DNA from: Margaritifera margaritifera
Lineage: Eukaryota; Mollusca; Bivalvia; Unionida; Margaritiferidae
Reading direction: 5' to 3'
NCBI GenBank assembly: GCA_029931535.1
Contig: JAQPZY010001415.1
Coordinates: 1,392,501 to 1,456,500, forward strand
Length of the DNA: 64,000 nt
Below, one piece after another: positions 38,189 through 48,987 of the stretch (position 1 is its first letter; every line of letters starts with the position of its first letter). Position numbers and translations under genes: made by a program. The notes beneath the pieces are model-generated. The model searched no databases and was not told where the DNA came from. It worked only from the letters and a program-made list of their open reading frames with translations.

Positions 38189-38803
38189 CATGTACTCTGC
38201 ACTTTGTTATCCCTTCACTATCAAAATAACACTCATCATCTACCAGATCAGTAACTTGTCCACTGACATCTGAAACCAAGAGATATATGGCTCGTCTTGT
38301 TAGGAATGTCTGGTGTGTTGTATAGAATGCATACTGGCCAGCAAAGTCCCACACTGTCAATGGTGAGGTTATGCCTTTATCTTGTTTTAATTTATTAGCA
38401 TTTTCTTGCAATAATTGTATCATTTCCCTCATTGGATCCATCCCAACTTGTTCCCCATCTGCAACATTTGTATTGCTGTCTGGAGTTATCTCCTCTTGGG
38501 GAGGGGTAACGACTTGTACATCATCTGCAACATTTGCATTGCTGTCAGAAGTTAAAACTTCCCTCACTGGATCCAATTTAACTTGCTCCTTGTCAGCAAC
38601 ATTTGTATTACTGTCTGGAGTTCTCCCCCCTTGAGGAGGGCTCACAACTTGTTCTTCATCTGTAACACTTGCATTGCTATCAGAAGTTCTCTCCCCTCGA
38701 GGAGGTATCACAACCTCGTTCCCATCATCAACCCTGTCTCTCACTGACTGTTTCTCAATTAGGACCTTGGCAAGACGCTGGAGTCGATAATCCTGATCTA
38801 AAT
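38189..38803 (-). CDS. Exon: Roc switch II (DFAGQ) with an in-frame tandem repeat insertion
   Basis: The 615-bp exon has an acceptor ttttattttcag and a donor CATG|gtgagt. Its N-terminal two thirds are an acidic, proline-containing tandem repeat of about 22-23 residues (consensus near EQVV-PP--E-T-DSN-NVAD), four to five copies at about 38460-38740. After it come a short helix, then SPLTVWDFAGQYAFYTTHQTF, where DFAGQ is the Roc G3 motif, and RRAIYLLVSDVSGQ, a typical core strand. In known Roc domains G1 and G3 are separated by roughly 40-60 residues, so the repeat is an insertion that probably forms a disordered loop. It does not break the frame, and the flanking Roc sequence looks well conserved. 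Confidence 0.85.
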
Positions 38804-38979
38804 CTGAAAATAAAAGTAGAGTGAATAAGACACATTCTGCTTTGCATAAACAAGCAATCAAGCTAGAAGTTATATGTACCTTAAAAATTAATAAAGTGCA
38901 AGCTTTGTTGTTATGTAGACCAACAATATATTCCCCACCACTTTTTATTACTTTCTGACATTACTGACTGTGATATAGA

Positions 38980-40720
38980 AGAACCACATAGTGGTAGATT
39001 CCAAGAATTCAAGAAAACACCATTTTGTTCTTTTAACTGCTGAATGTTGAAACCATCTCTGATATTCTTGAGCGATAACAAGATTTTCAAATTATCTGCT
39101 GTGGTGGACATATTGAATGTCACATTGGTACCATTTTCACTGGAACCAAGTAGACATCATTAGAAGTGTTTTGGTGAAAACTCCATGTCAGTATGGTCAT
39201 CCATTCAAGAGGAGTAGTGATCGGAAGATTTCCAATACAGCCATCGTGGCGGCCATATTGGATTTACAATTGGTACCATTTTCATTTAGGACCAACTAAG
39301 TGTCATAATAAGTCTTTTGGTGAAAATCTTGTGTTGATATGGCCATCTGTTTGGGAGTAGAGATAACAATATTTTCAGGATATTGAGAATCAGTTTGTAT
39401 CATTTTCATTTACATGTAGAACCAACTGACACCACAAGAACCCTTCTAGTAAAAGCCTCATGTCCAAATGACTTTCAATTTAAGAGGAGTAGCAATAACA
39501 GGATTTTCAATATAATGGTGTCTATATTGGATGAGAGATCAGCACCATTTTAATTTAGGACCAAGAAGATATCATAAGACATCTCCAGGTGTAAACCCTC
39601 TATTGATATAACTTTAGGTTTTGGTGGAGCAACAGTAAGATTTTTAACATGACTGCCATTTTGACCGGACGAACTAGACATCACACGATTTCTTCTGTTG
39701 AAAACCCCATGCCAATATTACTTCCTGTTGAGAAGGAGTAGCGATAATAAGATTTTCAAGATGGCAACCCTGGTGACCATATTGGACATCAGATCTGCAT
39801 GATTTTCATTAAGGACCAACTGGACATCATAAAAGGTCATTTAGTGAAAACCTCATGTTGATATGACCATCCATTTGGGCTGCCATATGGACATCCGATA
39901 CGGTCAACAGTGACCACAGTGGCCATCTTGAAAGTCTTGTCATCACTACTCCACCTCAGTGGATGGTCATATTAACATGCACTAAAAAGACTTCCTATAA
40001 TATATATAGGTGTTTCTAAATGATATCGAATATTGCCACCACAGCAGCCATCTTGAAAATCTTGTTATTGCTATTCCTGAACATAAAGTTATATTAGCAC
40101 ATGTGTTTCATTGGGAAACTTCTTATGGTGTCTAGTTAGTCTTAAATAAAAATTGTGCTGATCTTATATCCAACATGACCACTACAGGGGCCATTTTGAA
40201 AATCTTATCACAAGTCATTCTAGATGGAAAGTCATATCAACATTAGGTTTTCACAAGAAAACTGTGTATGATGTCAAGTTGGTACTAAATGAAAATGGCA
40301 CTAAATTGACATCCAATATGGCATCCATCTTGAAAATCTTGTTTTTGCTACTCCTCCCAAATGGAAAGTCATATAAATATGGGGTTTTCACCAGAAAACT
40401 AATTATGATATGTAGTTGGTCCTAAATGAATGTTGTGCTGATCTGACCTCAAATACTGCTGACACAATGAATACCTTGAAAATCTTGTCACTAATTCTCC
40501 TGAATGGATGGTCATATCAACATGGGGTTTTCAGCAAAAGTCTTCTTATTGTATCTGATTTGTCCTAAATGAAAATGGGACTGATCTTACATCCAAAATG
40601 GCTGCAACAGTAGCTAATTTGAAAATCTTATTGCTCAAAAATATCAGATGGTTAGTAGTTAAAAGGAGAAAATGATCTTATCTTCAATTCCAGGAAATTC
40701 TTTTCAGACAGTAGAGTATT
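38980..40720. repeat. Repeat family A, two copies head-to-head (inverted pair)
   Basis: From 38990 to about 39890 units run in the plus orientation after the head (ccaagaattcaagaaaacacc, ttcttttaactgctgaatg). From about 39895 to 40720 the units are reverse complemented (tcatatcaacatggggtttt, ctaaatgaaaatgg, gccatcttgaaaatcttgt) and the block ends in the inverted head (agttaaaaggagaaaatgatcttatcttcaattccaggaa). The pair thus has the heads at both outer ends and the tails deleted at the centre. Confidence 0.85.
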
Positions 40721-42138
40721 AGCCTCTTGGACATGTTTGAGGGACTCTTGTTGTTTTTTTTTTAAGTTTAAACTGAAAGTATATACTAACTCTAAACCAA
40801 TAAGGGGGAGGGGCTATTGCCTCCGGATGCCAGGCAAAGGAGAGCGAAGTCGGGAGGTTTTTTTAAGCTGAAATTTTCATAGTATTTCACCTCACCTTAG
40901 TTGTAAAAGAAACAATTATTGACAAAATTTATATTTAGGAGTGGGGGCAACTGACATAAAAGCTGTTCTCTGTGACCAAGTAGGGACGCCACCAAACAGC
41001 ATTGCTCTCCAGCCTCGGTAGGAGCGCCACTAAAGAACATTGCCCCCAGGCACCTCGAACCCTCACATCGCCACTGAGTCTATATTTTGTCATGCTAGAA
41101 AAATCTTTATCATACTTCTCATGAAATTTCTGTTCATGCTTTCTCTTTTTTTTCGATTTCGTTGCAGATCCAACTCATGAGACAGAATGTTTAGAAAATT
41201 CATGGCCAACTGACGACTACTACACTCGATTCATTACATGACTACTACATTCATTATCAAGCGGTGCATAATCCAAAAACGAGGCCAAGTGCTAATGTGA
41301 CTATGGTATAAACTACCCAACTGGATGTTTGAGCATGCAAGCGACCAAACAAGGAAGTGGGAGAGATAAAGTTTGATAATGCCTTTATCGTGTATTGTTT
41401 TCTTGATCTTTTTGCATAAATAAAACATTTTTTCTGAAATGCAGAAATATCACAGTTTTTCATGTTTGGATTGGAGCTTGGAGTTTTCTCGAAAAATAGC
41501 TTAATTCTCGAAGTTGCTCCACTGAAATCAGATGAGTTGGCATTTCTTGGTTAGCCAAGTTTGCAATTGGTTTTGTATTTTTTTTTAAAAGAAATTGAAA
41601 ATAGTAATTGTTGATGGATGAAAGGTGCTTAGCAACACCATAAGCTCACTTGGTCTTATGACAAGGTGGACTAAAAAAGTGAACTAAAATGTTTGTCTGA
41701 CCTTGAGACCTTAATTTTATATTAGTAGGAAACCAGATATGCACTAAATATTTAAGTCAAAGGGACCAACTACTTCATTGGTGGGCTAGGGCTGGAATTT
41801 TCCTTCCAATTAGGATATAATTGTTTCTTTTATCTCAATGTAATATGATGCATAGACTTATTATTTTTGTATTCTACTAATTGGAGAAAGCACATTTGTT
41901 TCAATCTATTTGTAGGTCTGAAATTTGTTCGACAAAAGCGGGGTCCCCCCACCCCCCGTTTTGAAAATAAAATGGTCAGTCTCTAATAGATACATTATAT
42001 GTCCTTTCCACCAACTGTCTGAACAATCAGGAAATTTCAAAGAAAGAATGAAGAAGTCTTCACAAATGAAGGGAATTAACAAATTCCATCATGTTTGTGT
42101 GTGTTGGCGGGGTGTCATCTGACAAAAGGATGTATTAC
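40721..42138. other. Intron sequence without recognisable gene
   Basis: Contains a GC-richer stretch at 40.80-41.08 kb (ggaggggctattgcctccgg, gggacgccaccaaacagcatt) with two related 'gcgccactaaa-aacattgc' words. No frame or RNA gene identified. Confidence 0.4.
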
Positions 42139-42405
42139 TTTTCTCTTGTGCTGTCCACTCTCCAGATGCCAAGGAAACTTTACTGCATTCAATGTGGATA
42201 TTTATCCCTTCTGTGCTTTTCCTCTCTGATATATTTACATCTTTCCCCAAAAGGCGCCTGGTTAACGTTGTTTTTCCCACTCCATACTGGCCAACCACCA
42301 TGACCCTAATGTTGTAAACCTTTTCCTTTCCACTACTAAGAGCCTCCTTGTACATATGAAGAGATATTGAATCCATTTTCAGAACCTCTGCAGGAATTAC
42401 TGGAT
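42139..42405 (-). CDS. Exon: Roc GTPase N-terminal part with P-loop
   Basis: This exon encodes the start of the Roc (Ras of complex proteins) domain. The G1 Walker A motif is GQYGVGKTTL, preceded by a hydrophobic beta strand (RVMVVG) and followed by a probable switch I region with STEGI, where the Thr is the candidate G2 residue. It is entered in phase 1 after a gatttcag acceptor and left in phase 1 at AAAA|gtaata. The next coding exon continues in phase with a VRLQRL-like helix found in related proteins. The presence of G1 here, G3 at 38.3 kb and G4 at 37.5 kb, in order and in frame, is the main evidence that these exons form one GTPase. Confidence 0.85.
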
Positions 42406-42779
42406 CTGAAATCAAATGATGACAACAGTGTAGATAAAGACATTGTACGAATTCATACGTGTGACAGCTCAGAGAGGTCAAATCTATCAATGCAAAATAT
42501 TTTAAAATATTTATGATCCAGCTGTATATGACCAAACCCTTTCATAATTCTAAAGCATAGTAAAATCATATGAGACTAACCATTTAATTGGGGGGAGGGA
42601 TCCAGCTGTCAACAAGTAGTTTGACATAAATATTCTTGTACCAACTTATTTTAAAAACACCCACTTATTATATCCATTATATTGGTTGGAAATTTTTTTT
42701 ATCTTGAGTTAAAAGAAAATCCCAGTTCGAAAGAAAATGCTAGCCCCTTCCCATCCCCATCCCAATTATATAGAGAAAG

Positions 42780-42920
42780 AAACTAAGTTCAACCCTTACA
42801 AAATCGGGCATAGTAGCCTCTACGGGCAGTGCCCATTGTATTTTCCCCTACCCTTAATAAACCCTGGGAAAATTGGGGGGCAGAGTGGTTGGAGGTTACC
42901 AGTATAATCCCACTCTCAAG
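42780..42920 (+). repeat. Direct repeat, copy 1 of 2
   Basis: About 140 bp (cgggcatagtagcctctacgggcagtgccc ... taataaaccctgggaaaattgggggg ... agtataatcccactctcaa) recurs at 43335-43475 with some substitutions. It is followed by (AAT)n and (GAA)n tracts at 42938-42998. Probably a short interspersed element or local duplication. Confidence 0.75.
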
Positions 42921-42958
42921 AGAGAATTCAAAATCCCTAATAATAATAATAATAATAA

Positions 42959-42989
<31 letters not shown>

Positions 42990-43334
42990 AAGAAAGAGAA
43001 GAAAATGAATGATATAATAAAAAACATTAATCTAAGTTTACACTCATCTGGCAGACTATAGTTAGTTTCCCTGACTCAGTTTTTACATGTGAAAATTGAG
43101 TAATTGTATTTAATTAGCTTTATTTACATATTAACACAAATGTATTAATATAAGTAATGTGCAATGACTTCCCTGAATTACCTTTAGATCTAAAAGTAAC
43201 TGATTTATATTTCATAAGCCTAGTCAGTCCCTAACAAGTGTCTGTACATAGTAAATGTATCAATGTAAGTAATGTACAATGACATCCCTAAATTACCTTT
43301 TCATTTCTTCAATACCAACCGTGAAGACAAGCCT

Positions 43335-43475
43335 TAAAACAAAATTGGGCATAGTAACCCCTACGGGCAGTGCCCTTTGACTTTCCCCCCTCCCTTAATA
43401 AACCCCAGAAAACTTGGGGGGCCAGAGTGGGTGGGGGTAAGCAATATAATCCCACTCTCAACAAGAGAACAAACT
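43335..43475 (+). repeat. Direct repeat, copy 2 of 2
   Basis: The second copy of the ~140-bp sequence at 42780-42920, about 555 bp away, followed by aagagaacaaac. The flanking spacer (tgtattaatataagtaatgtgcaatgac / tgtatcaatgtaagtaatgtacaatgac) is also duplicated, so the duplicated unit may be larger. Confidence 0.75.
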
Positions 43476-43499
43476 AACAATTAAGCATTTCTTTACAAT

Positions 43500-43732
43500 A
43501 ATAATAATAATTAATATTCATAATAAAACATACATTAATCTAAGTACATACATACATATATACATAGATTAATCTAATTCATACATACATACATACATAC
43601 ATACATAGATAGTTCCTACATATATACATTAATCTAAGTTCATGCTCATATACATACATGCATATATACATACATTAATCTAAGTTCATATTCATATACA
43701 TACATACATACATACATATATACATATAAGTT

Positions 43733-43764
<32 letters not shown>

Positions 43765-43862
43765 CATATAAGTTCATACATACATACATACATACATACA
43801 TACATACATACATACATACATTAATACATACATACGTACACACATACATACACACATACATA
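43500..43862. repeat. (CATA)n-rich microsatellite block
   Basis: Tetranucleotide catacata tracts are broken by repeated ttaatctaagttcat words. It lies immediately next to the donor side of the propeller exon. Confidence 0.9.
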
Positions 43863-43873
43863 CTATGGATTAC

Positions 43874-44686
43874 CTTCATCATCGGAATACTCTAGTCTGT
43901 ATCGAGTAATCACATTACTCATCCAGCTTGTGACGTACAGAAGTCCTTCTTGTTCGTCCCAGTGTATGGCGATGAGTTCTGATGATGTGTGTATTCCCTG
44001 TCTGTGTATTGTCAGTGGTTGACCTGACTCTGTAAGCATATGAACACAGGTAGGGTTGTTGTTACATACGAATACATGTCCCCTTGTATCCATAGTTACG
44101 CCACTGGGATACTTTAAGTCTTCATGTTGATATAGAAATTTCCGTCTAGAATTTCTAAATCCATAAACACCAGAATTGTCACGATATTCATCACCAGCAT
44201 CACACGAGATATAGACCATGTTTTTGTTATTTGTACACATGTAACTCCAATAGTACTTCCCACGTTTACAGATATTGTATACTCTTCGTATTCGTCCATC
44301 TGTAATGGACACAATGCCCCAACACATATTGTCCTGTTTACGACCACTGACCACAAGTTTTTTATTGAAATATTTCAATCCACGACATCTATCAAAACAT
44401 GCCTGTACATTCAACGACTTCATCCGTCGTATGTTTGGTGTTTCATCGGTGCATTTAACTGACAGGATTTCTATCTGACCTGTCACCAGACTCACCGCCA
44501 TTTGTGTTTCGTCTTCATCTATGTAACATATACATATATCAATGGGATAGGATTCCGGTCTGTATACAGCAATTTGATGTCCATCGTGGATTCTGTATAG
44601 ACGGACATTCTCCGCATTGTAGTCTACGACGATTACCTTTCCCTTAGGCAAAAGTACAAGACTGGTGTACCCGGGGTCAAGATCGG
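43874..44686 (-). CDS. Exon: NHL-type beta-propeller domain
   Basis: The exon follows a pyrimidine-rich acceptor (ttctttccacag) and is open for about 271 codons. The protein has repeated propeller blades: strand-turn patterns such as KVIVVDYNAENVRLYRI, YPSGVTMDTRGHVFVCNN and GLLYVTSWMSNVITRYRLE resemble the NHL-like propellers of molluscan TRIM proteins, which bind RNA or protein partners. No RING or B-box is seen upstream in the window, although the phase-1 acceptor demands an earlier exon. The donor AAG|GTAATC at 43874 leaves phase 1, which matches the Roc exon acceptor at 42405. Without splicing there, the frame ends at TAG 43863-43865. The exon could therefore be the last exon of a separate TRIM-like gene or an internal exon of the Roco gene. 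Confidence 0.75.
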
Positions 44687-46085
44687 CTGTGGAAAGAAAG
44701 TGATAAAATCAATACTGACATCTATACTTATACAGTCTACTGTCATAACTTTAACCACCACAAGAAACATAGTAGTTGTCATTCTATCATTATCAGCAAA
44801 GTTGTTGTTAAATCATTATCATCACAAGATGAAATATATCCGTTATTCACTCAGAACAAAAATATTTCCTTTTTCTTTATTTTATGTATAATAATGTGGG
44901 AGCAGCGACTTGAAACACACATATATATGTATATTTCTATATTATCACAGAAAATATGAGTAATAACATAATTCTCTTTCCTAATTCAATTTCCTATTGA
45001 CTAAAGTTAACAAATAAAATTGTTAATTCACAGCCCTAACCCGGTAATGAATTCTCAAATGTTTTTGTCTTAGAAAAAAAAAACCCACTAATTCACAGAC
45101 TGGCATAAAACAAATGCAAGATATTTGCTTGTATCGAATACATAACTAATATGTTACATCCAGTGGGTGAAAATACTTGAGTTGTGAAAATACTTGAGCT
45201 TTTCACCCACGGAGATGAAACATATCCGTTATTCACTCAGAACAAGCAAATGTTCTGGTCATTTTATGCTCAAACGTATTGGCAATATATGTATAACAGA
45301 TTGAAGTAGCAGATTTCTTACGGTATCACATGCGATAATGTCAGCTGGTTACCATTTATGTTCTGCTATGTTTTGTGTATATTCACAGAAAATATCAGTA
45401 GCAACATAATTCTCCTTCCTAATTCAAGGTAAAAAAAAAAAAAACAAACACAAAAAACAAAATAACTGAAGAAAAAAAAAGAATACGCACATTGTGGGGT
45501 CTGAACCTGAAACTGTAAGGGGCTATGCTTACCACTAGACCAAAAAAAAAAAAAAGGACAAACTGGCACATCAAATTTTTTGGTGATAATATTATCGATG
45601 TCTATTGACCAAAGTGAAAAAATATATTGGCGAATTATCAAAATTATTTTTCTTGGAAAAAAACACTAATTCGTGGACTAATATAATTGTTTTTAAAAAA
45701 ATTAATTATTTATAGAGTATTATCAATTTCATTTGTATTATCATTATTCTTGTAGTTTTGTTGTATACAAATAACAATACATATTTTTAGTATTTATTTT
45801 TATTTATTAATATGATCATTGTTAAATGTATCTTTTGTATGCTGAAGAATAATGGGGAGAGGGGCGGGAAGATATTGCAATACAAATGTACAGTACCAGG
45901 TGTATAATGTCCTTGAACATTACACCGTTAGACTAAACACATAGAACTTGGTTTAAGGATACTACTATAGGTGCAGCTTGTGCCAACATTTAAAAAAATT
46001 TTTATCATCGTCTGGGGGGGGGGGGGGCTAAAGTGGTAGAATGATTTACATAAATGTAAAAAAATACCTGGCTCGTATGCCTCAC
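44687..46085. other. Gene-poor sequence
   Basis: Homopolymer-rich. Two copies of gaaatatatccgttattcactcagaacaa (about 44831 and 45218) form a short direct repeat. A SINE fragment is listed separately; nothing else identified. Confidence 0.5.
45484..45543 (-). mobile_element. tRNA-like SINE fragment
   Basis: Minus strand: ttggtctagtggtaagcata (A box) then caggttcagaccccacaat (B box), about 30 bp apart, between T- and A-rich tracts. It lacks a proper cloverleaf, so a SINE head relic is likelier than a tRNA gene. Confidence 0.5.
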
Positions 46086-46089
46086 GTAT

Positions 46090-46960
46090 CTGAGAAATGT
46101 TTACATGTAACTAGCATTGACCCGGGGATCCATCTCTATCCCATGGACTTGGTTCTTGGATTATAATTTGGAAACCATGGAGATCCCCACTTACAAGGCA
46201 TGAAAAAACAAATTTGTGAATATATCTAGCATTGACCCCGGAGCCCATTCCTACCCCAGGGACATAGTTCCTGGATCATAAGATAGAAACCATGGAAATC
46301 CAGATCCTGTAACCATATATACACTCACAGGGCATGATGAGACAAATGTAAACATGAAACTGACAAATTTACACATGCAACCGACTTCGATCCCAGGGTC
46401 CATCCCCACCCCGGAAACGTTGCCACTGGGTTATATGTTGAAACTAATGATATCCCCATCCTATAACAATCTGTGCACTTCGTAGTTATGAAAGGACACA
46501 TTAAAACATTCAGCTAGCTTTGACCTCAGCGTCCATCCCCACCCACAGGAACGTAGCCCCTGTGTCATCACTTTGAAACTATTGAGATCCCCATCCTATA
46601 ACCATATATACACTTACTGGGCGTGAATAGTAAAATTAATATATGCAACTTAAATTTACCACAGAGACCATCCCTACCCCTGTGGACTTAAATCCATCAT
46701 TATAACTTGGAAACAATTGAGATCTCCAGCATATAGTCATATATTTACTCACTGGGAATGAAAAGACGCATTAATACATTCAAGTACAATTCCCCCTGGG
46801 GTCCATTCTTACCCCAAGGGACTTAGCTCCTTGGTAATTGCTTAAAAGTTATCAAGGTTCTCACCCTATAACCACGTACATCTAACATACTTGCTGGGCA
46901 TGAAAAGACAAATGCACATACCCAACTGACATTTGTTTATATTGCAGTCTTTACTCACAG
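46090..46960. repeat. Degenerate ~145-bp tandem array (cattgaccccgg-gtccattcctacccc units)
   Basis: Six units share gcattgacccc, gtccatccccacccc, ggacttagttcctgg, catgaaaagacaaat and tatataaccatatatacactcac. Non-coding. Confidence 0.8.
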
Positions 46961-47574
46961 GGTCGGACCGACCCAAAAAATGTTCAAACTTTGGGTTTTC
47001 GGTCAAAACGGGGAAGCGCGGGGATATATGTTTCACAAACACAGAATACTAGCTGTTGATGTTGTTTGGTAAAAAACAAAATTTAAAAAGCCTTCTCGTT
47101 CATCAAATCAAGCATAGGCTAAGACGGGCAACTTAAATTGGAGTTTCTACAAAACGGCGAAAAACATTCAATGTAGGATAGACTAGCGAAGTACGAAATT
47201 TTTTATCCAGCACAAATTATTGAAGAAAAATATTAAATCACAGGAATAGAAAGACTTCTGTACACCTTTTCTTTTGAAAATATGAAGCATTTATATACTG
47301 CCTAGAAAGATCAATTTAGCATCATTGGAAAAGTTGGGGGGGGGGGGCTATATCATCTACACTTAACTTATAATTCTATACAGCAAAGACAAACAGACAA
47401 AATTAAAAGATAAACTGAAATAAATTGAAATTGATCATTCATCTAATATTTCCTTGTCATACTCAACGTTTCATGGCATCCCTATACCTGTACCCCGAGT
47501 ATTTAAATAGAGATCCGTGTTAGTATCTACACTTCTGTATTCTTCTTTGTGTCGTCGGCTGCTTACTTCTCACA

Positions 47575-47751
47575 ATGAGTTACCTCCCTTGCTGTGGAGA
47601 ACGCCACTTTCATAACGCCTGTGCTAAATGCTACGTGAAGAAAACCTTACGCATTAATAACTGCATCACACTCAATTTAGACTGCATTTACTACGATATT
47701 TTCTCCACAATGATTATAGTGCACAATGTGAAGATTTTGCCATACACGTAG
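47575..47751 (+). CDS. Putative 58-residue Cys/His-rich peptide (RING-like fragment)
   Basis: ATG at 47575 opens a frame of 58 codons. The N-terminal half, with LPCCGERHFHNACAKCYVKK, has a C-C...H...C..C spacing like part of a RING or FYVE-type zinc site; the rest (residues 30-58) is ordinary hydrophobic sequence with no second zinc cluster. A TATA-like tatttaaatag lies about 75 bp upstream, and the flanks are less AT-rich than average. It could be a first exon of a longer gene, a relic, or chance. I do not assign a function. Confidence 0.3.
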   Translation: MSYLPCCGERHFHNACAKCYVKKTLRINNCITLNLDCIYYDIFSTMIIVHNVKILPYT

Positions 47752-47991
47752 TACGAAAAATTAGGGAATTCTTTGCTTGCAGTGATGGAACACAAGGCTG
47801 GTGATGTTACAAGGTAGCACGCAGCAGTTGTCACAATAAATAGATGACGTCACAATATAGCGCGTTTGAGTTTTTTTGGTATAATTATTATTTTTTGCTG
47901 TTGTATGATTGGATTTCAATCCGTCATCAGAGAATTAAGGTAGGATCCAGTCAACGTGCTAGTGTACAAATGCGCGGATCCGTTTGTACTA

Positions 47992-48136
47992 AGGTTTAGA
48001 TGACTCAGGGGTCAAAACAACCTTATATACTGAAGGAGTTTGAGTTTTGGGGACTTGGATAACTGGATTTCCTTGAGGTATGAATGATAGATCATGTAAG
48101 AAATTTTCTTTGAGGATCACATTGGTATACCCCGTA
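47992..48136 (-). CDS. Possible terminal exon, unidentified
   Basis: After an acceptor-like ttatgttttcag the minus strand is open for about 48 codons (GYTNVILKENFLHDLSF ... YKVVLTPESSKP) and then stops. The peptide has no family I recognise, and no internal donor has the phase needed to join the propeller exon at 44686. Coding status is doubtful. Confidence 0.2.
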
Positions 48137-48644
48137 ACTGAAAACATAAAGCAGAAATTTTCATTCAGGAAACATGTCGTTTCCAAACTATTAAACACTT
48201 AAATACATGAAATTGAAGTTAAAAGACATTTTTTTTTTATACCCTACTTCATGTGCAGTTGTAGATGCCTTGTGCTGTAATTGTTCTCAATCTATACAAT
48301 ATGTTTATAAGTTTTTGTACATCTCATGTTTTTGACACATTAAGTGTCAGTATGTTCCTTTTTCCTACTTAGTTTGACAACTAAACTCAATTTTAAAAAT
48401 GACCTTTTTTCCTTAATGTATCTTCGCCAGAGTTGAGGATTTGGAAGACATGTATTGTGATTATGTTTGTATTTATTATGATGCGAACACTTTCGTTTAC
48501 CTCGTTCAGTTGTACTATTTTGTGTTTGAATTTTGTATGGACTCAGTGAGCAGCTGGTCTAAAGTGAATTAAAAATGATACTTATAAATGCTACTTCTCT
48601 ATGTGAAACCATTAGGGCGGATCACGTCATCATAGAGATGCTAG

Positions 48645-48828
48645 GCCAGGGGCGCAAAACTCAATGACTACATGGGGCAGAGTCGACCTAAACAGGAACG
48701 AATGGGCTGCACTGCAAAAGTTTTGTATCTGTAATAAAAGCATAAATACTCATGCGTAAAGTAAGGACACGGGCCTCACAAAATGTTTAGGCGCGGGCCG
48801 CATGTTGTGCACTCGTTGCTAGTAACAA
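48645..48828. mobile_element. Candidate hAT-type MITE
   Basis: It begins ccaggggcgcaaaactcaatgac and ends gggccgcatgttgtgcactcgttg, in the style of hAT termini (CAGGGGCGCAA...). The word tgctag flanks both ends and could be the core of an 8-bp target duplication. The inverted repeat is imperfect, so this is tentative. Confidence 0.4.
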
Positions 48829-48876
48829 AAGGTGTAATTATGTAAGGATACACACGTTGCCCATGAGTAGTAGAGG

Positions 48877-48987
48877 GTGGGTACTGGGGGACAGCCTTTT
48901 TTTGATGGCACTATGGGGACACAAGATGCCCCATAATCTTGTGTCCCCATAGTGCCATCAAAAAAAGACTGTCCCCCAGTACCCACC
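48877..48987. repeat. Near-perfect long hairpin (about 51-bp arms)
   Basis: The left arm from gtgggtactgggggacag to ggggacacaagat is mirrored by the right arm atcttgtgtcccc to cccccagtacccac around the 8-base loop gccccata. Almost every base pairs (one mismatch next to the T7/A7 runs). It lies about 270 bp left of the visible TIR limit of the Polinton. Confidence 0.95.

Larger units (their letters stand above)
45..44686 (-). other. Host gene: NHL propeller-Roc-COR-TIR protein (10 exons, incomplete at both ends)
   Basis: Ten minus-strand exons (43874-44686, 42139-42405, 38189-38803, 37521-37627, 29709-29960, 26336-26454, 16199-16362, 11914-12041, 4213-4782, 45-534) have AG acceptors and GT donors, and their phases join in one frame of 1174 complete codons. 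In order they give a beta-propeller, a Roc GTPase, a COR domain and a TIR domain. Roc-COR tandems define Roco proteins (GTP-driven dimer switches); TIR domains signal by self-assembly or cleave NAD. The combination suggests a cytosolic innate immune or stress sensor, which is inference. The propeller exon begins in phase 1, so at least one exon lies upstream, and the TIR exon ends in phase 1 with a donor, so the gene continues past the window start. The propeller-to-Roc join is the least certain: reading through its donor gives a stop 9 bases on. Confidence 0.75.

Noticed and set aside
42873..43061. Asn/Lys repeat frame
   Set aside because: Translation of AAT and AAG/GAA microsatellites.
43646..43882. 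Met-Tyr-Val-Cys repeat frame
   Set aside because: Translation of the CATA microsatellite, overlapping the end of the propeller exon.
45484..45543. Functional tRNA gene
   Set aside because: A and B boxes are recognisable but the acceptor stem and anticodon arm do not pair; a SINE head relic fits better.
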